DNA of 64,000 nucleotides from Nocardioides silvaticus (GCF_003160695.1 NZ_QGDD01000001.1:434001-498000), one strand, 5' to 3'; positions 44,894 through 53,951 are shown, counted from the first letter of the stretch. Notes: a model not told the origin generated them from the letters alone. Numbers and translations: made by a program.

Positions 44894-46027
44894 ATGGCCC
44901 GCACCGTCCACTTCCACATCGGTCTGCCGAAGACCGGCACCACGTTCCTCCAGACGACGATGTGGGAGAACCGACGCGCCCTGCGCCAGCAGCGGTTCCT
45001 CTACCCCGGCAGCAGCCGGATGGACCACTACCACGCCTCGCAGGAGGTCCGCGGCGCGTCGCCCGCCCGGATGCGCGGCAACGCGGGCGTCTGGCAGCGG
45101 CTGGTCGACGAGCTCGCCGCCTGGGACGGCGACGGTCTGGTCTCGCACGAGTTCATGAGCATGGCGACGCCCGAGCAGGCGAAGGCGGCCGTCGCGGCGC
45201 TGGCCCCGGCCGAGGTGCACCTGGTCGTCACGGTCCGGTCCTACGTGCTGCAGTTCCCCGCCGTGTGGCAGGAGGCGCTGAAGATGAACTCCGACCTCGG
45301 GTTCGACGCGTTCATGGACAAGGCCCTGGCCGAGCGACCCGGGAAGCGCGGCGGCCTCCGCGGCGGATGGAGCTGGCAGTCCCAGGACATCCCGAAGGTG
45401 CTCGGCAGCTGGGCGCAGGCCGTGCCAGCCGACCGCGTCACCGTGGTCACGGTGCCGCCGCCCGGCGCGCCGCGCGGCCTGCTCTGGGATCGCTGGCGGG
45501 AGGCGATCGGCATCGACGACAGCGCCTTCGACCTCGACGTCAGCTACGCCAACGAGTCGCTCGGCGCGGCCCAGGCCGCGCTCCTCGAGCGCGTGAAGCC
45601 GCACCTGTCCGGGCCGCTCGAGGTCGGCACCGTCCGGCACCGCTGGGTGCGCAAGTACTTCGGGCACGAGGTCCTGGTCCCGCAGCGCGGTGAGCGGTTC
45701 GGGCCGCGGCCGCACCACGTCGCCGAGCTGGCGACCCGCTCGGCGGCCGCGAAGGACTGGATCGAGGAGCAGGGCTTCGGCGTCGTCGGCGACCTCGACG
45801 ACCTGCTGTCCACCGCCGTCCCCGACGGCACCCACCCCGGCGACGTCACCGACCGCGAGCTGGTCGACGTCGCGGCACGGGCGATCGAGCAGATGATCCG
45901 CGACGTCCGTGAGCTCACCATGGAGCGCGACAAGCTCCGCGCCCGGCTGCGCCGGAAGGCGACCCACCAGCCGGTGGGCGGGGCGCGGGCCGTGGCCGGG
46001 CGGATCAAGAGAGCGCTCCGGAAGTGA
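44894..46027 (+). CDS. Sulfotransferase-like protein 3
   Basis: A 377-residue protein with an intact P-loop HIGLPKTGTTFLQ at residues 8-20 and LVVTVRSYVLQFPAVWQ as the 3'-phosphate-binding region. The end is a basic helix (ERDKLRARLRRKAT and GRIKRALRK) that could hold it at the membrane. Its stop overlaps the next gene's GTG as GTGA, so it is translationally coupled to the LicD-methyltransferase. Confidence 0.82.
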   Translation: MARTVHFHIGLPKTGTTFLQTTMWENRRALRQQRFLYPGSSRMDHYHASQEVRGASPARMRGNAGVWQRLVDELAAWDGDGLVSHEFMSMATPEQAKAAVAALAPAEVHLVVTVRSYVLQFPAVWQEALKMNSDLGFDAFMDKALAERPGKRGGLRGGWSWQSQDIPKVLGSWAQAVPADRVTVVTVPPPGAPRGLLWDRWREAIGIDDSAFDLDVSYANESLGAAQAALLERVKPHLSGPLEVGTVRHRWVRKYFGHEVLVPQRGERFGPRPHHVAELATRSAAAKDWIEEQGFGVVGDLDDLLSTAVPDGTHPGDVTDRELVDVAARAIEQMIRDVRELTMERDKLRARLRRKATHQPVGGARAVAGRIKRALRK

Positions 46028-47610
46028 CCGCGACCGAGGAGCCCGACGAGACCGGGTCGCGGACCCTCCGTGTCCGCGACGCCCGGCTGGTGCTGCCCGC
46101 CGACCTGGACCCGGGGTCGACGTACGACGTGCTCCTGAACGACCGCCACGTGTGGTCGCTCCAGCCGCAGATCGACACCAAGCCCGGCCGCGGCGGCCTG
46201 GTCGCGCGCTGGCCTTCGTCGCTGGACCGCTACCTGGTCGGCCGGGCCGAGGTGGTGCTGCGCGAGCACGTCAGCGGCGACGTCGTCGCCACCGCCGACC
46301 ACGTCTTCAAGGGCGCGGAGGACCAGCGGGTCGAGGTCGTCGACAAGGGCGGCAACCCGCTCTTCATCGACAAGTACGGCAAGCTCACCCGCCCGCTCTC
46401 CACCGAAGGAGCCGACACCCTCGGTGAGCTGATGGACCAGGTCGAGGAGCTCATCGCCTGCCTCCGCGACAAGGCCGGCGTGCCGACCTTCATCGCCTAC
46501 GGGACGCTGCTCGGCGCGGTCCGCAACGGCCGGCTGATCGGCCACGACAACGACCTCGACATCGCCTACCTCAGCGACCATGCCAACCCCGTCGACGTGA
46601 TCCGCGAGGCCTACCGGATCGAGCGGGTGCTGCTCGCCGAGGGCTGGTCGGTGCGCCGCGGGTCGGGCGCGCGGATGAACGTCCGGATCCGGCTCTCCGA
46701 CGACACCACCCGCTTCGTCGACGTGTTCACCGCGCACTGGGTCGAGGGCGTCCTCTACATCCCGCAGGACACCGGCTTCGAGCTGCCCCGCGAGACGATG
46801 CTGCCGCTCACCACCGTCGAGCTGCTCGGCCGCCGGCTCCCGGCGCCGGCCGACTACGAACGGTTGCTGGCGGCGACGTACGGCCCTGGCTGGCGCACCC
46901 CCGACCCGTCGTTCCGCTACGAGACGCCACGGTGGCTCTCGCGCCGCATCGGCGGCTGGTTCGGCGGCCTACGCACCCACCGCAAGCAGTGGGACGTCTT
47001 CTACGGCGCGCACAAGGGCGAGCTGCCCAACAAGCCGTCGCCGTTCGCCCAGTGGGTGGCGCAGACCTACCCGAGCGACCGGCCGCTCTACGACATCGGC
47101 GCCGGCAACGCCCGCGACGCCCGTTGGTTCGCCCGGAGCAGCGGCCGGGAGGTCACGGCCATCGACTACACGATCGGCGCCCTGATGCGGGCCCAGCGCC
47201 GGACGTCCGACGCGTTGCCGCTGGCGTTCCAGGTCCTCAACCTGTACGACGCCCGCGAGGTGCTCACGCTGGGGGTGCGGCTCAGCCGCCTGGAGACGCC
47301 GGCCGACCTCTACGCCCGGTTCCTCCTGCACGCGTTGGAGGACCTGGGCCGCGAGAACCTCTGGCGACTCGCGTCGATGTCACTGCGCGGCGGCGGTCAC
47401 CTGTTCCTCGAGTTCCGCACGCACCAGGACCGTGGCCGGCCCAAGGTGTTCCAGCAGGCCGGCCGGCGGTTCCTCGACCCCACGGAGGTGGCCGCCGAGA
47501 TCGAGGCGCACGGCGGCCGCGTCGTCCACCAGGAGTCCGGCACCGGGCTGGCCGCGTTCCGCGACGAGGACCCGCACGTGTGCCGGATGGTTGCTACCTG
47601 GGCCGGATGA
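46024..47610 (+). CDS. LicD-type phosphotransferase fused to a SAM methyltransferase
   Basis: A 528-residue three-part protein. Residues 1-110 are a beta-rich region. Residues 130-300 are a LicD/fukutin-type nucleotidyltransferase-fold domain with YGTLLGAVRNGRLIGHDNDLDIAY (159-182) and the downstream acidic RFVDVF. Residues 345-528 are a class I methyltransferase with DIGAGNARDARWFA (357-370) and the acidic residue of VTAIDYT. LicD enzymes transfer phosphocholine or polyol phosphate from CDP donors to glycans. The fusion suggests phospho-group transfer followed by, or capped with, methylation. Not recognised as a named protein. Confidence 0.85.
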   Translation: MTATEEPDETGSRTLRVRDARLVLPADLDPGSTYDVLLNDRHVWSLQPQIDTKPGRGGLVARWPSSLDRYLVGRAEVVLREHVSGDVVATADHVFKGAEDQRVEVVDKGGNPLFIDKYGKLTRPLSTEGADTLGELMDQVEELIACLRDKAGVPTFIAYGTLLGAVRNGRLIGHDNDLDIAYLSDHANPVDVIREAYRIERVLLAEGWSVRRGSGARMNVRIRLSDDTTRFVDVFTAHWVEGVLYIPQDTGFELPRETMLPLTTVELLGRRLPAPADYERLLAATYGPGWRTPDPSFRYETPRWLSRRIGGWFGGLRTHRKQWDVFYGAHKGELPNKPSPFAQWVAQTYPSDRPLYDIGAGNARDARWFARSSGREVTAIDYTIGALMRAQRRTSDALPLAFQVLNLYDAREVLTLGVRLSRLETPADLYARFLLHALEDLGRENLWRLASMSLRGGGHLFLEFRTHQDRGRPKVFQQAGRRFLDPTEVAAEIEAHGGRVVHQESGTGLAAFRDEDPHVCRMVATWAG

Positions 47611-48793
47611 CCGACTCCCGCGGCGGCGCAGCGGGGCGCCGGCGCGGGTAGAGCGCCTCGGCCTCCTCCACCTTGGCCCGGTGCAGCCGTCCGGCCTGGA
47701 GCCGGTAGCCCTCGTCGCTCGCAGGCTCGGGCAGCTTCGTCGAGCCCACCGGGGCGACGGCGAAGCCGGTGCCCAGCTCGGCGAGCGACTGGTGCTTGGT
47801 CCGGTAGTAGGAGTCGTCGATCTCGATCGCGATGCCCTCGGCACCGACCGCCGCCGCCAGCTGGTGGAAGTGGTAGCGCGTGGTGATCCAGGTCTGCAGC
47901 GGGCGCCCGGGGAAGCCCTCGTGCCACAGCTGGACGAACGACATGAAGTTCTCCTCGGGGATCAGGTCCGAGAGCAGGTCGTAGGCCCGCCGGTCCCGGT
48001 CCCGTCCGGGGATCGACTCGAGGTAGCGCAGGGTGCGGCCCTCGAACCGGCCGCTCTCGATCATGGCGCGCACGGCGGACACGGTCGCCTCGAAGACCTC
48101 GGGCTCGGCGAGGTCGCTCTGAAGGCTGATCCAGACGTCGCCGGGCTTGCCCGTGGGGTCCGGCCGGGCACCGAAGCCCGGGATGGAGGGCAGACCGAGG
48201 AAGGCGTCGTTGAGGCCCTTCTCCACGCCGGCCATCTCGGCGCTCTCCGCGTCACGGGTGGTGGCGTGGTCGGCCGCGGCCAGGTCGTCGCGGATCCGCT
48301 CGGGGTCGATCGCGGGCATCAGGCCGAGACCGGTCGCCACGAACCGGGCGTCGCTGAGCTCGGCCAGCCGGCGCGCCGCCCGCACCAGCCGGCCATGGTG
48401 CAGCCAGTTGGAGGTGACGTGGCCGCCGCCGACGAGGTGGACGGTGGTGGCCCGGCGCAGCTCGAGCAGGCCGTAGTCGAAGAGCGGGCTGCCGAGGTCC
48501 CGCATCACGCCGTCGACGATCCGGTCGCCCTCGTCGGGGTCGTCGACGTCGATCGTCAGCCAGCTGACGCGCCAGAGCAGGTTGGTGAACTTGACCCGTG
48601 GGTGGAGCCCTTCGAAGAGGAACGCCGCGAGCCCCGGCTCGGGACAGTCGAGCACCACGTCGGTGTCCGGCTGTCGTTCGGCCAGGAACCGCAGCCACGA
48701 CGCGGCGATGAACTCGTCGCCGAAGTTCGGGTGGCCCGCCGTCGAGACCAGGTGGATGGTCGGCTGCTTCTCGTTCTGGCTCCCCTGCGACAC
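47594..48793 (-). CDS. Polysaccharide pyruvyltransferase family protein
   Basis: A 399-residue protein of the CsaB/WcaK type. It starts IHLVSTAGHPNFGDEFIAASW, contains VHLVGGGHV, and ends the core with TTRYHFHQLAAAVG, as in enzymes that attach pyruvate ketals from PEP to hexoses. The last 50 residues are a basic, disordered tail. It overlaps the convergent LicD gene by 17 bases. The GTG has TAGGTT 7 bases upstream. The acceptor sugar is unknown; galactose is common in the family. Confidence 0.82.
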   Translation of the reverse strand: MSQGSQNEKQPTIHLVSTAGHPNFGDEFIAASWLRFLAERQPDTDVVLDCPEPGLAAFLFEGLHPRVKFTNLLWRVSWLTIDVDDPDEGDRIVDGVMRDLGSPLFDYGLLELRRATTVHLVGGGHVTSNWLHHGRLVRAARRLAELSDARFVATGLGLMPAIDPERIRDDLAAADHATTRDAESAEMAGVEKGLNDAFLGLPSIPGFGARPDPTGKPGDVWISLQSDLAEPEVFEATVSAVRAMIESGRFEGRTLRYLESIPGRDRDRRAYDLLSDLIPEENFMSFVQLWHEGFPGRPLQTWITTRYHFHQLAAAVGAEGIAIEIDDSYYRTKHQSLAELGTGFAVAPVGSTKLPEPASDEGYRLQAGRLHRAKVEEAEALYPRRRPAAPPRESVIRPR

Positions 48794-48800
48794 GTCGGCA

Positions 48801-48806
48801 AACCTA
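48801..48806 (-). promoter_or_regulatory. -10 box of leaderless pyruvyltransferase promoter
   Basis: TAGGTT on the minus strand, 7 bases before the GTG at 48793. Confidence 0.55.
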
Positions 48807-48824
48807 GCAGGGGCCGCGCCGTTC

Positions 48825-49811
48825 TCAGCAGATGAGCTGGCCGCGTTCGTAGCAGCCCTTTCCGGTCACCTTGAAGTCCACGACCAGGGGCCGGTGGTCG
48901 GAGTTCATCCCCGTCACGATCCGCTGACCGAGCGCGATCACGCGTCGGGTCGGCTTGTAGTGGACGTAGTCGATGAGCCGCTTGTCGAAGCCGTTGCGCA
49001 GCACGTGGGTGCCGGTGCCGGGCTCCCCCAGCTTGTTGTAGCTGGCGCGGAACTTCTTCGCCCCGAGCGCGGCGTACGGGAAGACGGGGTCCTGCCGGAT
49101 CTTGTCCTTGCGGTAGTTGACGTTGAAGTCACCGGTGACGAAGACCAGGCCGCCGCCCTCGTCGTTGGCGATCCGGTCGATGACGGACTGCAGGCCGACC
49201 ATGTGCTTCTGGTAGAGCTGGATCCGCTTGCGGTTGCTGTTGCGGCCGCCGTGAGAGGCCTGCACCGTCGGCACGAAGTGGGTGTTGAGGATCCAGATCG
49301 TCCGCCCGGTCGTGTTGTCGCGCAGGCGCACTCGCACGATGAACTTGGCGTTCATCTTCGAGGGTCCGGCCCCCTTCGGGCCGACGTACGTCTCCGGCGC
49401 GACCTGGATCCAGTCGCGGCCGAGCATCGTGAACTTGTCCGAACGCCACAGGATCGGAAGCCCGCCCTGGACCGCCGGGACCGGGATCCAGCCGTCCCAC
49501 TGGCAGGTCTCGCAGTCGAGCAGCTGGATGCGGACCTTCTCTCGCTTCTTCCAGCTCGACATCTCCTGCAGCGCGACGATGTCCGGCCCGGCGGCGAGCA
49601 GGTTCTTCACGTCACTGAAGCCCTCGCGCGTCGATGACATCGCCGCGGTGTTGAAGGTCGCGATGCGGACCGTGCTGGCGACCGGCTGGTTCGGTCCCGC
49701 CGCGGCACGCGAGGGCTGGGCGTCAGCAGCCGGGCTCAGCGAGAACGCGAGCGCGCCCACCAGTCCGAGAGCCGCGAGACGGGCGGCAGGCAGGCGTCGG
49801 GGATTCCACAC
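48825..49811 (-). CDS. Exported endonuclease/exonuclease/phosphatase-family protein 1
   Basis: A 328-residue protein with a signal peptide (about residues 1-31, ending ADAQPS) and an EEP fold: RIATFNTAAMS, IVALQEMSSW, ILNTHFVPT, VTGDFNVNY and NSDHRPLVVD give the metal and catalytic residues. Four cysteines (CETC, and CYERGQLIC at the end) suggest disulfides outside the cell. It could be a nuclease, a lipid phosphatase or a sphingomyelinase-like phosphodiesterase. GTG start with AGGAGG upstream. Confidence 0.83.
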   Translation of the reverse strand: MWNPRRLPAARLAALGLVGALAFSLSPAADAQPSRAAAGPNQPVASTVRIATFNTAAMSSTREGFSDVKNLLAAGPDIVALQEMSSWKKREKVRIQLLDCETCQWDGWIPVPAVQGGLPILWRSDKFTMLGRDWIQVAPETYVGPKGAGPSKMNAKFIVRVRLRDNTTGRTIWILNTHFVPTVQASHGGRNSNRKRIQLYQKHMVGLQSVIDRIANDEGGGLVFVTGDFNVNYRKDKIRQDPVFPYAALGAKKFRASYNKLGEPGTGTHVLRNGFDKRLIDYVHYKPTRRVIALGQRIVTGMNSDHRPLVVDFKVTGKGCYERGQLIC

Positions 49812-49905
49812 GGAGATTTCCTCCTGGTCGGCGTGTCGCTACGGAAGCTGCAGCGCAGTGCATGTGAGGATGTGAGTTTCACACCAGTGACTCCGATCCC
49901 GCAAG

Positions 49906-49979
49906 CCCCTGTAGTCACAGGGGTCCCTTTGGTGCATGCCGACTGGCCCGAACGGATGGGGTCGGACGGTCCGTTCGGG
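49906..49979 (-). terminator. Two consecutive hairpins after the sulfotransferase-like 4/5 operon
   Basis: The one nearest the gene has perfect 10-bp arms CCCGAACGGA/TCCGTTCGGG with a 13-base loop (49947-49979). The second is CCCCTGT-AGTC-ACAGGGG (49906-49923). Both follow the stop at 49997 in the direction of transcription. Confidence 0.55.
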
Positions 49980-49996
49980 GCGGTGCGTGAGGCAGG

Positions 49997-51199
49997 TCAG
50001 TCCGGCTGCTCGCCGCGGCGGCGGGCCTTGGCGAGGCGGTAGGCGCTACGCAGCTTGCGCAGCACCGGCCGGTTCTCGGCTGCCTGGACCAGCGCGAACC
50101 GGACCGGCTTCTCCTGCGCCGTCGTCGCCAGGTCGTCGGCACGCTGCACGGCCGCCCGCCGCTCGTTGAGCACGACGAGCAGGTCGGCGATGGTCGCCAC
50201 GCCCTCGGCGAGCAGCGTTGCGTCCGGCGGCACGGCGTAGGGGTCGGTGTCGGTCGCGGCTCCGGAGCCCGTCGTCGGCACCAGGTCGGCGAGGTCGCCG
50301 ACCACGTCGACGCCCATCGCGCCGAGCCGGTCCGCGACCGCGCGGGACTCCGCGACGGCGTACTCCTGGTCCTCGGCGGCGAGCGCCAGCCGGGTGCCGC
50401 TGCGGGCCTCGAGGATCCGGTGCGCGAGCACGTTCTTGACCACGAGCGGGTAAGGGCCCGGGAGCGGCAGCCGTTCCCCCAGCTCGAGGTTGACCCGGCG
50501 CAGGAGCTCGGCCTGCTCCGCGCCGAGGGAGCTGTTGGACCGCTCGAGCTCGGTGTCCAGGGCGGCCGGGTCGAGGCCGATCGTCCGGGCGAACCGGTCC
50601 CACAGGATCGTCGGGTCGGCGCCGGACGGCGGGACGGTGACGAGGTGCAGCCGCTCCGGTGGCAGGTCCGCGCCCCACCGCTCGAGCACGCCGGCATAGT
50701 CCTGCACCTGCCAGAACCAGCTCGTGCGAGCCGTGTCGTTGCGCACGCCCTCGACGAAGCCGCCGAACGACGCCGCGGAGCGGTGCTTGACGTGCTCCTG
50801 CCACTCGGCGCTGATCTGCCGCACGTGGTCACGCGCCGTCACCACCACGTGGACCTCGGCCCCGCCCGACAGTCGCGCGACTGCACGCCGGGCCTGCTCG
50901 GCGTTCGCGCCCGCAAAGAGCTCGTGGGAGATGAGCACGTTGCCGTCGCTGGAGAGCGCCTCGGCCGCCAGTCGGTCCCACATGCCGCGGGCGCGCTCGG
51001 GGTAGGCCGGATCGTCGGCCAGCCCCCGCACGTCGAGCGTGGCCAGGAAGTGGTCGTGGAACCGCTCGCCGGGCAGCCGCAGGCCGTGCTCGGCCGCCCT
51101 CTCCCGCTGCGACCAGAGCACGTCCTGGAGAAAGGTCGTGCCGGTCTTCGGGCTGCCGACGTGCAGGAAGACCCGGGGCCGTGCGCTCGTGCTCGCCAT
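49997..51199 (-). CDS. Sulfotransferase-like protein 4
   Basis: A 400-residue protein with P-loop HVGSPKTGTTFLQ at residues 13-25 and VVVTARDHVRQISAEWQEH as the second PAPS element. LTVPPSGADPTILWDRFAR-type sequence, shared by all five paralogues, lies near residue 200. The start ATG shares a base with the stop of gene 5 (TGATG). Cytosolic, with a basic C-terminal helix. Acceptor unknown. Confidence 0.82.
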   Translation of the reverse strand: MASTSARPRVFLHVGSPKTGTTFLQDVLWSQRERAAEHGLRLPGERFHDHFLATLDVRGLADDPAYPERARGMWDRLAAEALSSDGNVLISHELFAGANAEQARRAVARLSGGAEVHVVVTARDHVRQISAEWQEHVKHRSAASFGGFVEGVRNDTARTSWFWQVQDYAGVLERWGADLPPERLHLVTVPPSGADPTILWDRFARTIGLDPAALDTELERSNSSLGAEQAELLRRVNLELGERLPLPGPYPLVVKNVLAHRILEARSGTRLALAAEDQEYAVAESRAVADRLGAMGVDVVGDLADLVPTTGSGAATDTDPYAVPPDATLLAEGVATIADLLVVLNERRAAVQRADDLATTAQEKPVRFALVQAAENRPVLRKLRSAYRLAKARRRGEQPD

Positions 51200-52335
51200 C
51201 AGTCGACCTTCGTGTTGCGGTTGCGGGTGAGCCGCCGGCGGACCCGGCCGCCGACGCGGCGGGCGGTCGGCACCAGGCCGGGCTCGGGCTCGGGGTCCGG
51301 GGCGGCCCGCTCGACGAGCAGGTCGGCGATCGCCGCGACCGCGGCGGCCGTCTCCTGCGTGGGGTCGACCGCGTCGGGATCGATCCACGCCCCCGAGGGC
51401 GGCGCCGGCACCAGCTCGGCCAGGTCGCCGTGCACCCGGTAGCCACGCTCGGCGATCCGCTTGTTCTGGCGCTTCGCGATCTGGGCGAGCTTCTCGACGA
51501 GCTCGGGAGGGCACTGGGCCGGCGGCGAGGACTGGGCGGCCAGCATCGACTGGGCGAAGACCCGCTTGACGACCCGGCTGTACGTGGGCTGCGGGATCCG
51601 GCCGTCGAGCACCTCGTTGACGCGGCGCAGCACCGAGACCTGGACGGCACCCAGCGTCTGGTTGGCGGGCGCCTCGACCGAGGTCGGGTCGAACGCTCCG
51701 GCGTCGAAGCCGACCGCCTCGCCGAAGCGGCGCCACAGGACGTCCGGGGCTGCGCCGGACGGCGGCCCGACGACCAGGTGCACCTTCTCCGGCGGCACGT
51801 AGCGGGTCCAGCGGTCGAAGATCGAGACCAGGTGCTGGTTGCGCCAGAACCCGCTCGGCTTCTGCTCACCGACGCTCGACGCGAACGCTTCGAACGTCGT
51901 CGCGTTGCCGTTCTTGACCCGCTCCTGCCAGTCGGAGGTGACCTGACGGGCGAGGTCGCGCGCGGTGACGACCAGGTGCACGTCCAGCCCCTCGAGCGCC
52001 GCCATCGCGTCGTCGATCTGCTCGCGCCGGGCGGCACCGAGCAGCTCGTGGCTCATGATCGTCGTGCCCGGGTAGCCACGGGCCTCGTCGCACAGCCGCT
52101 GCCAGGTGCCCTCGAGCTCCTCCTGGCTGCGTCCCCAGAACGCGTAGGAGCCGCGGACCTCGATCGCGGCGTGGAACATCTCGAAGTGCCGGCGGCCGGC
52201 GCAGGTGACCCCGACCGCGTCGAGCTCCTCCTGGTGCCGCCACAGGGCCCGCTGGAGGAAGGTGGTGCCGCTCTTCGGGGTGCCGACGTGCAGCACCACC
52301 CGCGGTGCTGCATCAGGAGAACCGGTCATGCTCAT
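51199..52335 (-). CDS. Sulfotransferase-like protein 5
   Basis: A 378-residue protein with P-loop HVGTPKSGTTFLQ and LVVTARDLARQVTSDWQER. A proline-rich stretch (APDPEPEPGLVP) precedes the basic end VRRRLTRNRNTKVD, similar to the tails of genes 3 and 4. First gene of a two-gene operon with gene 4. Two ATGs two codons apart could start it. Confidence 0.82.
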   Translation of the reverse strand: MSMTGSPDAAPRVVLHVGTPKSGTTFLQRALWRHQEELDAVGVTCAGRRHFEMFHAAIEVRGSYAFWGRSQEELEGTWQRLCDEARGYPGTTIMSHELLGAARREQIDDAMAALEGLDVHLVVTARDLARQVTSDWQERVKNGNATTFEAFASSVGEQKPSGFWRNQHLVSIFDRWTRYVPPEKVHLVVGPPSGAAPDVLWRRFGEAVGFDAGAFDPTSVEAPANQTLGAVQVSVLRRVNEVLDGRIPQPTYSRVVKRVFAQSMLAAQSSPPAQCPPELVEKLAQIAKRQNKRIAERGYRVHGDLAELVPAPPSGAWIDPDAVDPTQETAAAVAAIADLLVERAAPDPEPEPGLVPTARRVGGRVRRRLTRNRNTKVD

Positions 52336-52345
52336 GTCCGGGCAG

Positions 52346-52351
52346 ACTCTA
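52346..52351 (-). promoter_or_regulatory. -10 box of sulfotransferase-like gene 5
   Basis: TAGAGT on the minus strand, 10 bases before the ATG at 52335; leader of at most a few bases. Confidence 0.45.
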
Positions 52352-52399
52352 GTAGCCGCGGCGTCGGACCCTGGTGCCGACGCCGCGCCCGCGCGGCGG

Positions 52400-53752
52400 T
52401 CAGCGCGGGTACTGGCTGTACGGCAGCCGCCGGGAGTGCTTCTTGATCTTGACCCAGTTCTTCCGGTAGCTCTCGTACGCCGACCTCATCCTGATGTTGA
52501 GCGTCGTCTCGTCGCTGATGGAGAGCGAGCCGCCGACCCAGTTCTGCGACCCGGTCCAGACCGCGTGCGCCTTCCGGTCCTTGCCGATCGTGCCCTTGAC
52601 CAGCACGTACTTGGCGTGGGTGCGGACCTCGCTCCAGCCGTCGTCGTTGTAGTCCCACCGGCTGTCCCAGAGGTCGATCAGGTGCCGTTTCGCCATGGCG
52701 CGCATCCGCTTGGCGAGCGCCCGCGACGGCGCGCCGTAGACGATCCGCACCTTGCAGCCGTTGCGGGCCAGCGACGCGAGCTTGTCGAGCAGGTAGTCGC
52801 CGCGCTTGCCCTTCCAGTAGAACATCGAGACGTGGACCTGGGTCCGCCCGAACCCGCTCTTGCACCTGATCCGGTTGAGGTCCTGCAGCGTGGGGTCGTT
52901 CTTCTTGCCGGCGTTGCGCATCGGGAAGAAGCGGGCGACGTACGGCCCGTCCTTGACCTCGACCTTGCGCCCGTCGGACCTGACGTCGTCGGTCATCAGC
53001 CGGTGCATGGCCTTGAACCCGCGGTAGAGCTTCTTGCGCTTCTTCGCGACGTACATGTCGTTCCAGCCGAGCCGGGCGCCGCCCCGGTTCAGGTTGGAGG
53101 AGCTCACCATCACCACGTGGTGGGACTTCTTCGTGTGGCTGAAGAGGTAGAACTTGCTGTGCATGTTGCCGCCCTTGCCGCGGCAGCTGCCCTCGCACTT
53201 CTTGACGTAGCTCCCGTCCTTGCCCCAGGTCGCCGAGTCCTTGCTGGGCGCCGCGATGCTGCGCGCGGCCTCACGAGCGGTGAAGGTCTCGAGCGCCTGG
53301 GCGTCGGCGCCGACCTTGGTCCGGAGGCCACCGTGGTCCGCCCGCAGCGGGCGGTTGCACCGGCCGGCCCTCGGGTCGGCGTTGTGGCCGCGCACGTTGT
53401 CGGCATTCAGCGCCGTGATCAGCTTGCGCGACGGCCGGCTCGCGATGTCCTCGTCGAGGAGGACCCGAACCTGGACCCCGCGGCGGCAGGCCGAGATGAG
53501 CATCTTCACCGTCTTCGGCCGGTCGAGGAGGTAGGTGGAGATGTGGATGACGGGGCGTGGGTGCTTCTTCGTACGCACGGTGTTGCGGATCGCGTTCTCC
53601 ACCGTCCGCACGATCTTGTAGTTCCCCTTGTCGCCGGCGTACGGACGCGGGGTGTTGAAGACCGCGCCGCCGTTCGGGCCGACGGCCGATGCGGGGACGA
53701 GGAGGAACGAGGCGGACAGGACGGTCACCAGCAGCAGCGTTACGCGGCGCAC
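52400..53752 (-). CDS. Exported phospholipase D-like protein with altered HKD motifs
   Basis: A 450-residue protein with a signal peptide (about 1-22, ending VPASA) and two PLD-like repeats. The HxK cores are present (MHSKFYLF and THAKYVLV) and the later Asn of each motif is kept (SSSNL, GSQNW), but the Asp expected four residues after each lysine is Ser in the first and Lys in the second. It may be a hydrolase with a changed mechanism or a binding protein. The GTG has GGGAG at 5 bases. CEGSC suggests a disulfide. Confidence 0.8.
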   Translation of the reverse strand: MRRVTLLLVTVLSASFLLVPASAVGPNGGAVFNTPRPYAGDKGNYKIVRTVENAIRNTVRTKKHPRPVIHISTYLLDRPKTVKMLISACRRGVQVRVLLDEDIASRPSRKLITALNADNVRGHNADPRAGRCNRPLRADHGGLRTKVGADAQALETFTAREAARSIAAPSKDSATWGKDGSYVKKCEGSCRGKGGNMHSKFYLFSHTKKSHHVVMVSSSNLNRGGARLGWNDMYVAKKRKKLYRGFKAMHRLMTDDVRSDGRKVEVKDGPYVARFFPMRNAGKKNDPTLQDLNRIRCKSGFGRTQVHVSMFYWKGKRGDYLLDKLASLARNGCKVRIVYGAPSRALAKRMRAMAKRHLIDLWDSRWDYNDDGWSEVRTHAKYVLVKGTIGKDRKAHAVWTGSQNWVGGSLSISDETTLNIRMRSAYESYRKNWVKIKKHSRRLPYSQYPR

Positions 53753-53805
53753 GGATCTCCCGGGGTAGGCGGCAGGTCGGTCTCGCAGAAGGCGGTTCGC
53801 CCAGC

Positions 53806-53811
53806 AGGATA
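53806..53811 (-). promoter_or_regulatory. -10 box of the PLD-like gene
   Basis: TATCCT on the minus strand, with a predicted leader of about 47 bases and a ribosome site. Confidence 0.45.
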
Positions 53812-53895
53812 ACCCTTTACCTTGGGGCTGTTGATGTTGGTGGGACGTGTCGCCCCGGCACGCTCGAACAATCGGCCGTAGCCCCTGGTGTCGAG

Positions 53896-53901
53896 TAAGG
53901 T
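53896..53901 (+). promoter_or_regulatory. -10 box of the second EEP gene
   Basis: TAAGGT, with a predicted leader of about 43 bases. Confidence 0.45.
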
Positions 53902-53951
53902 TGGACACAGCACCGCACCACCGCGGTGACACGGGAGGGAAGCCAGGAGAA

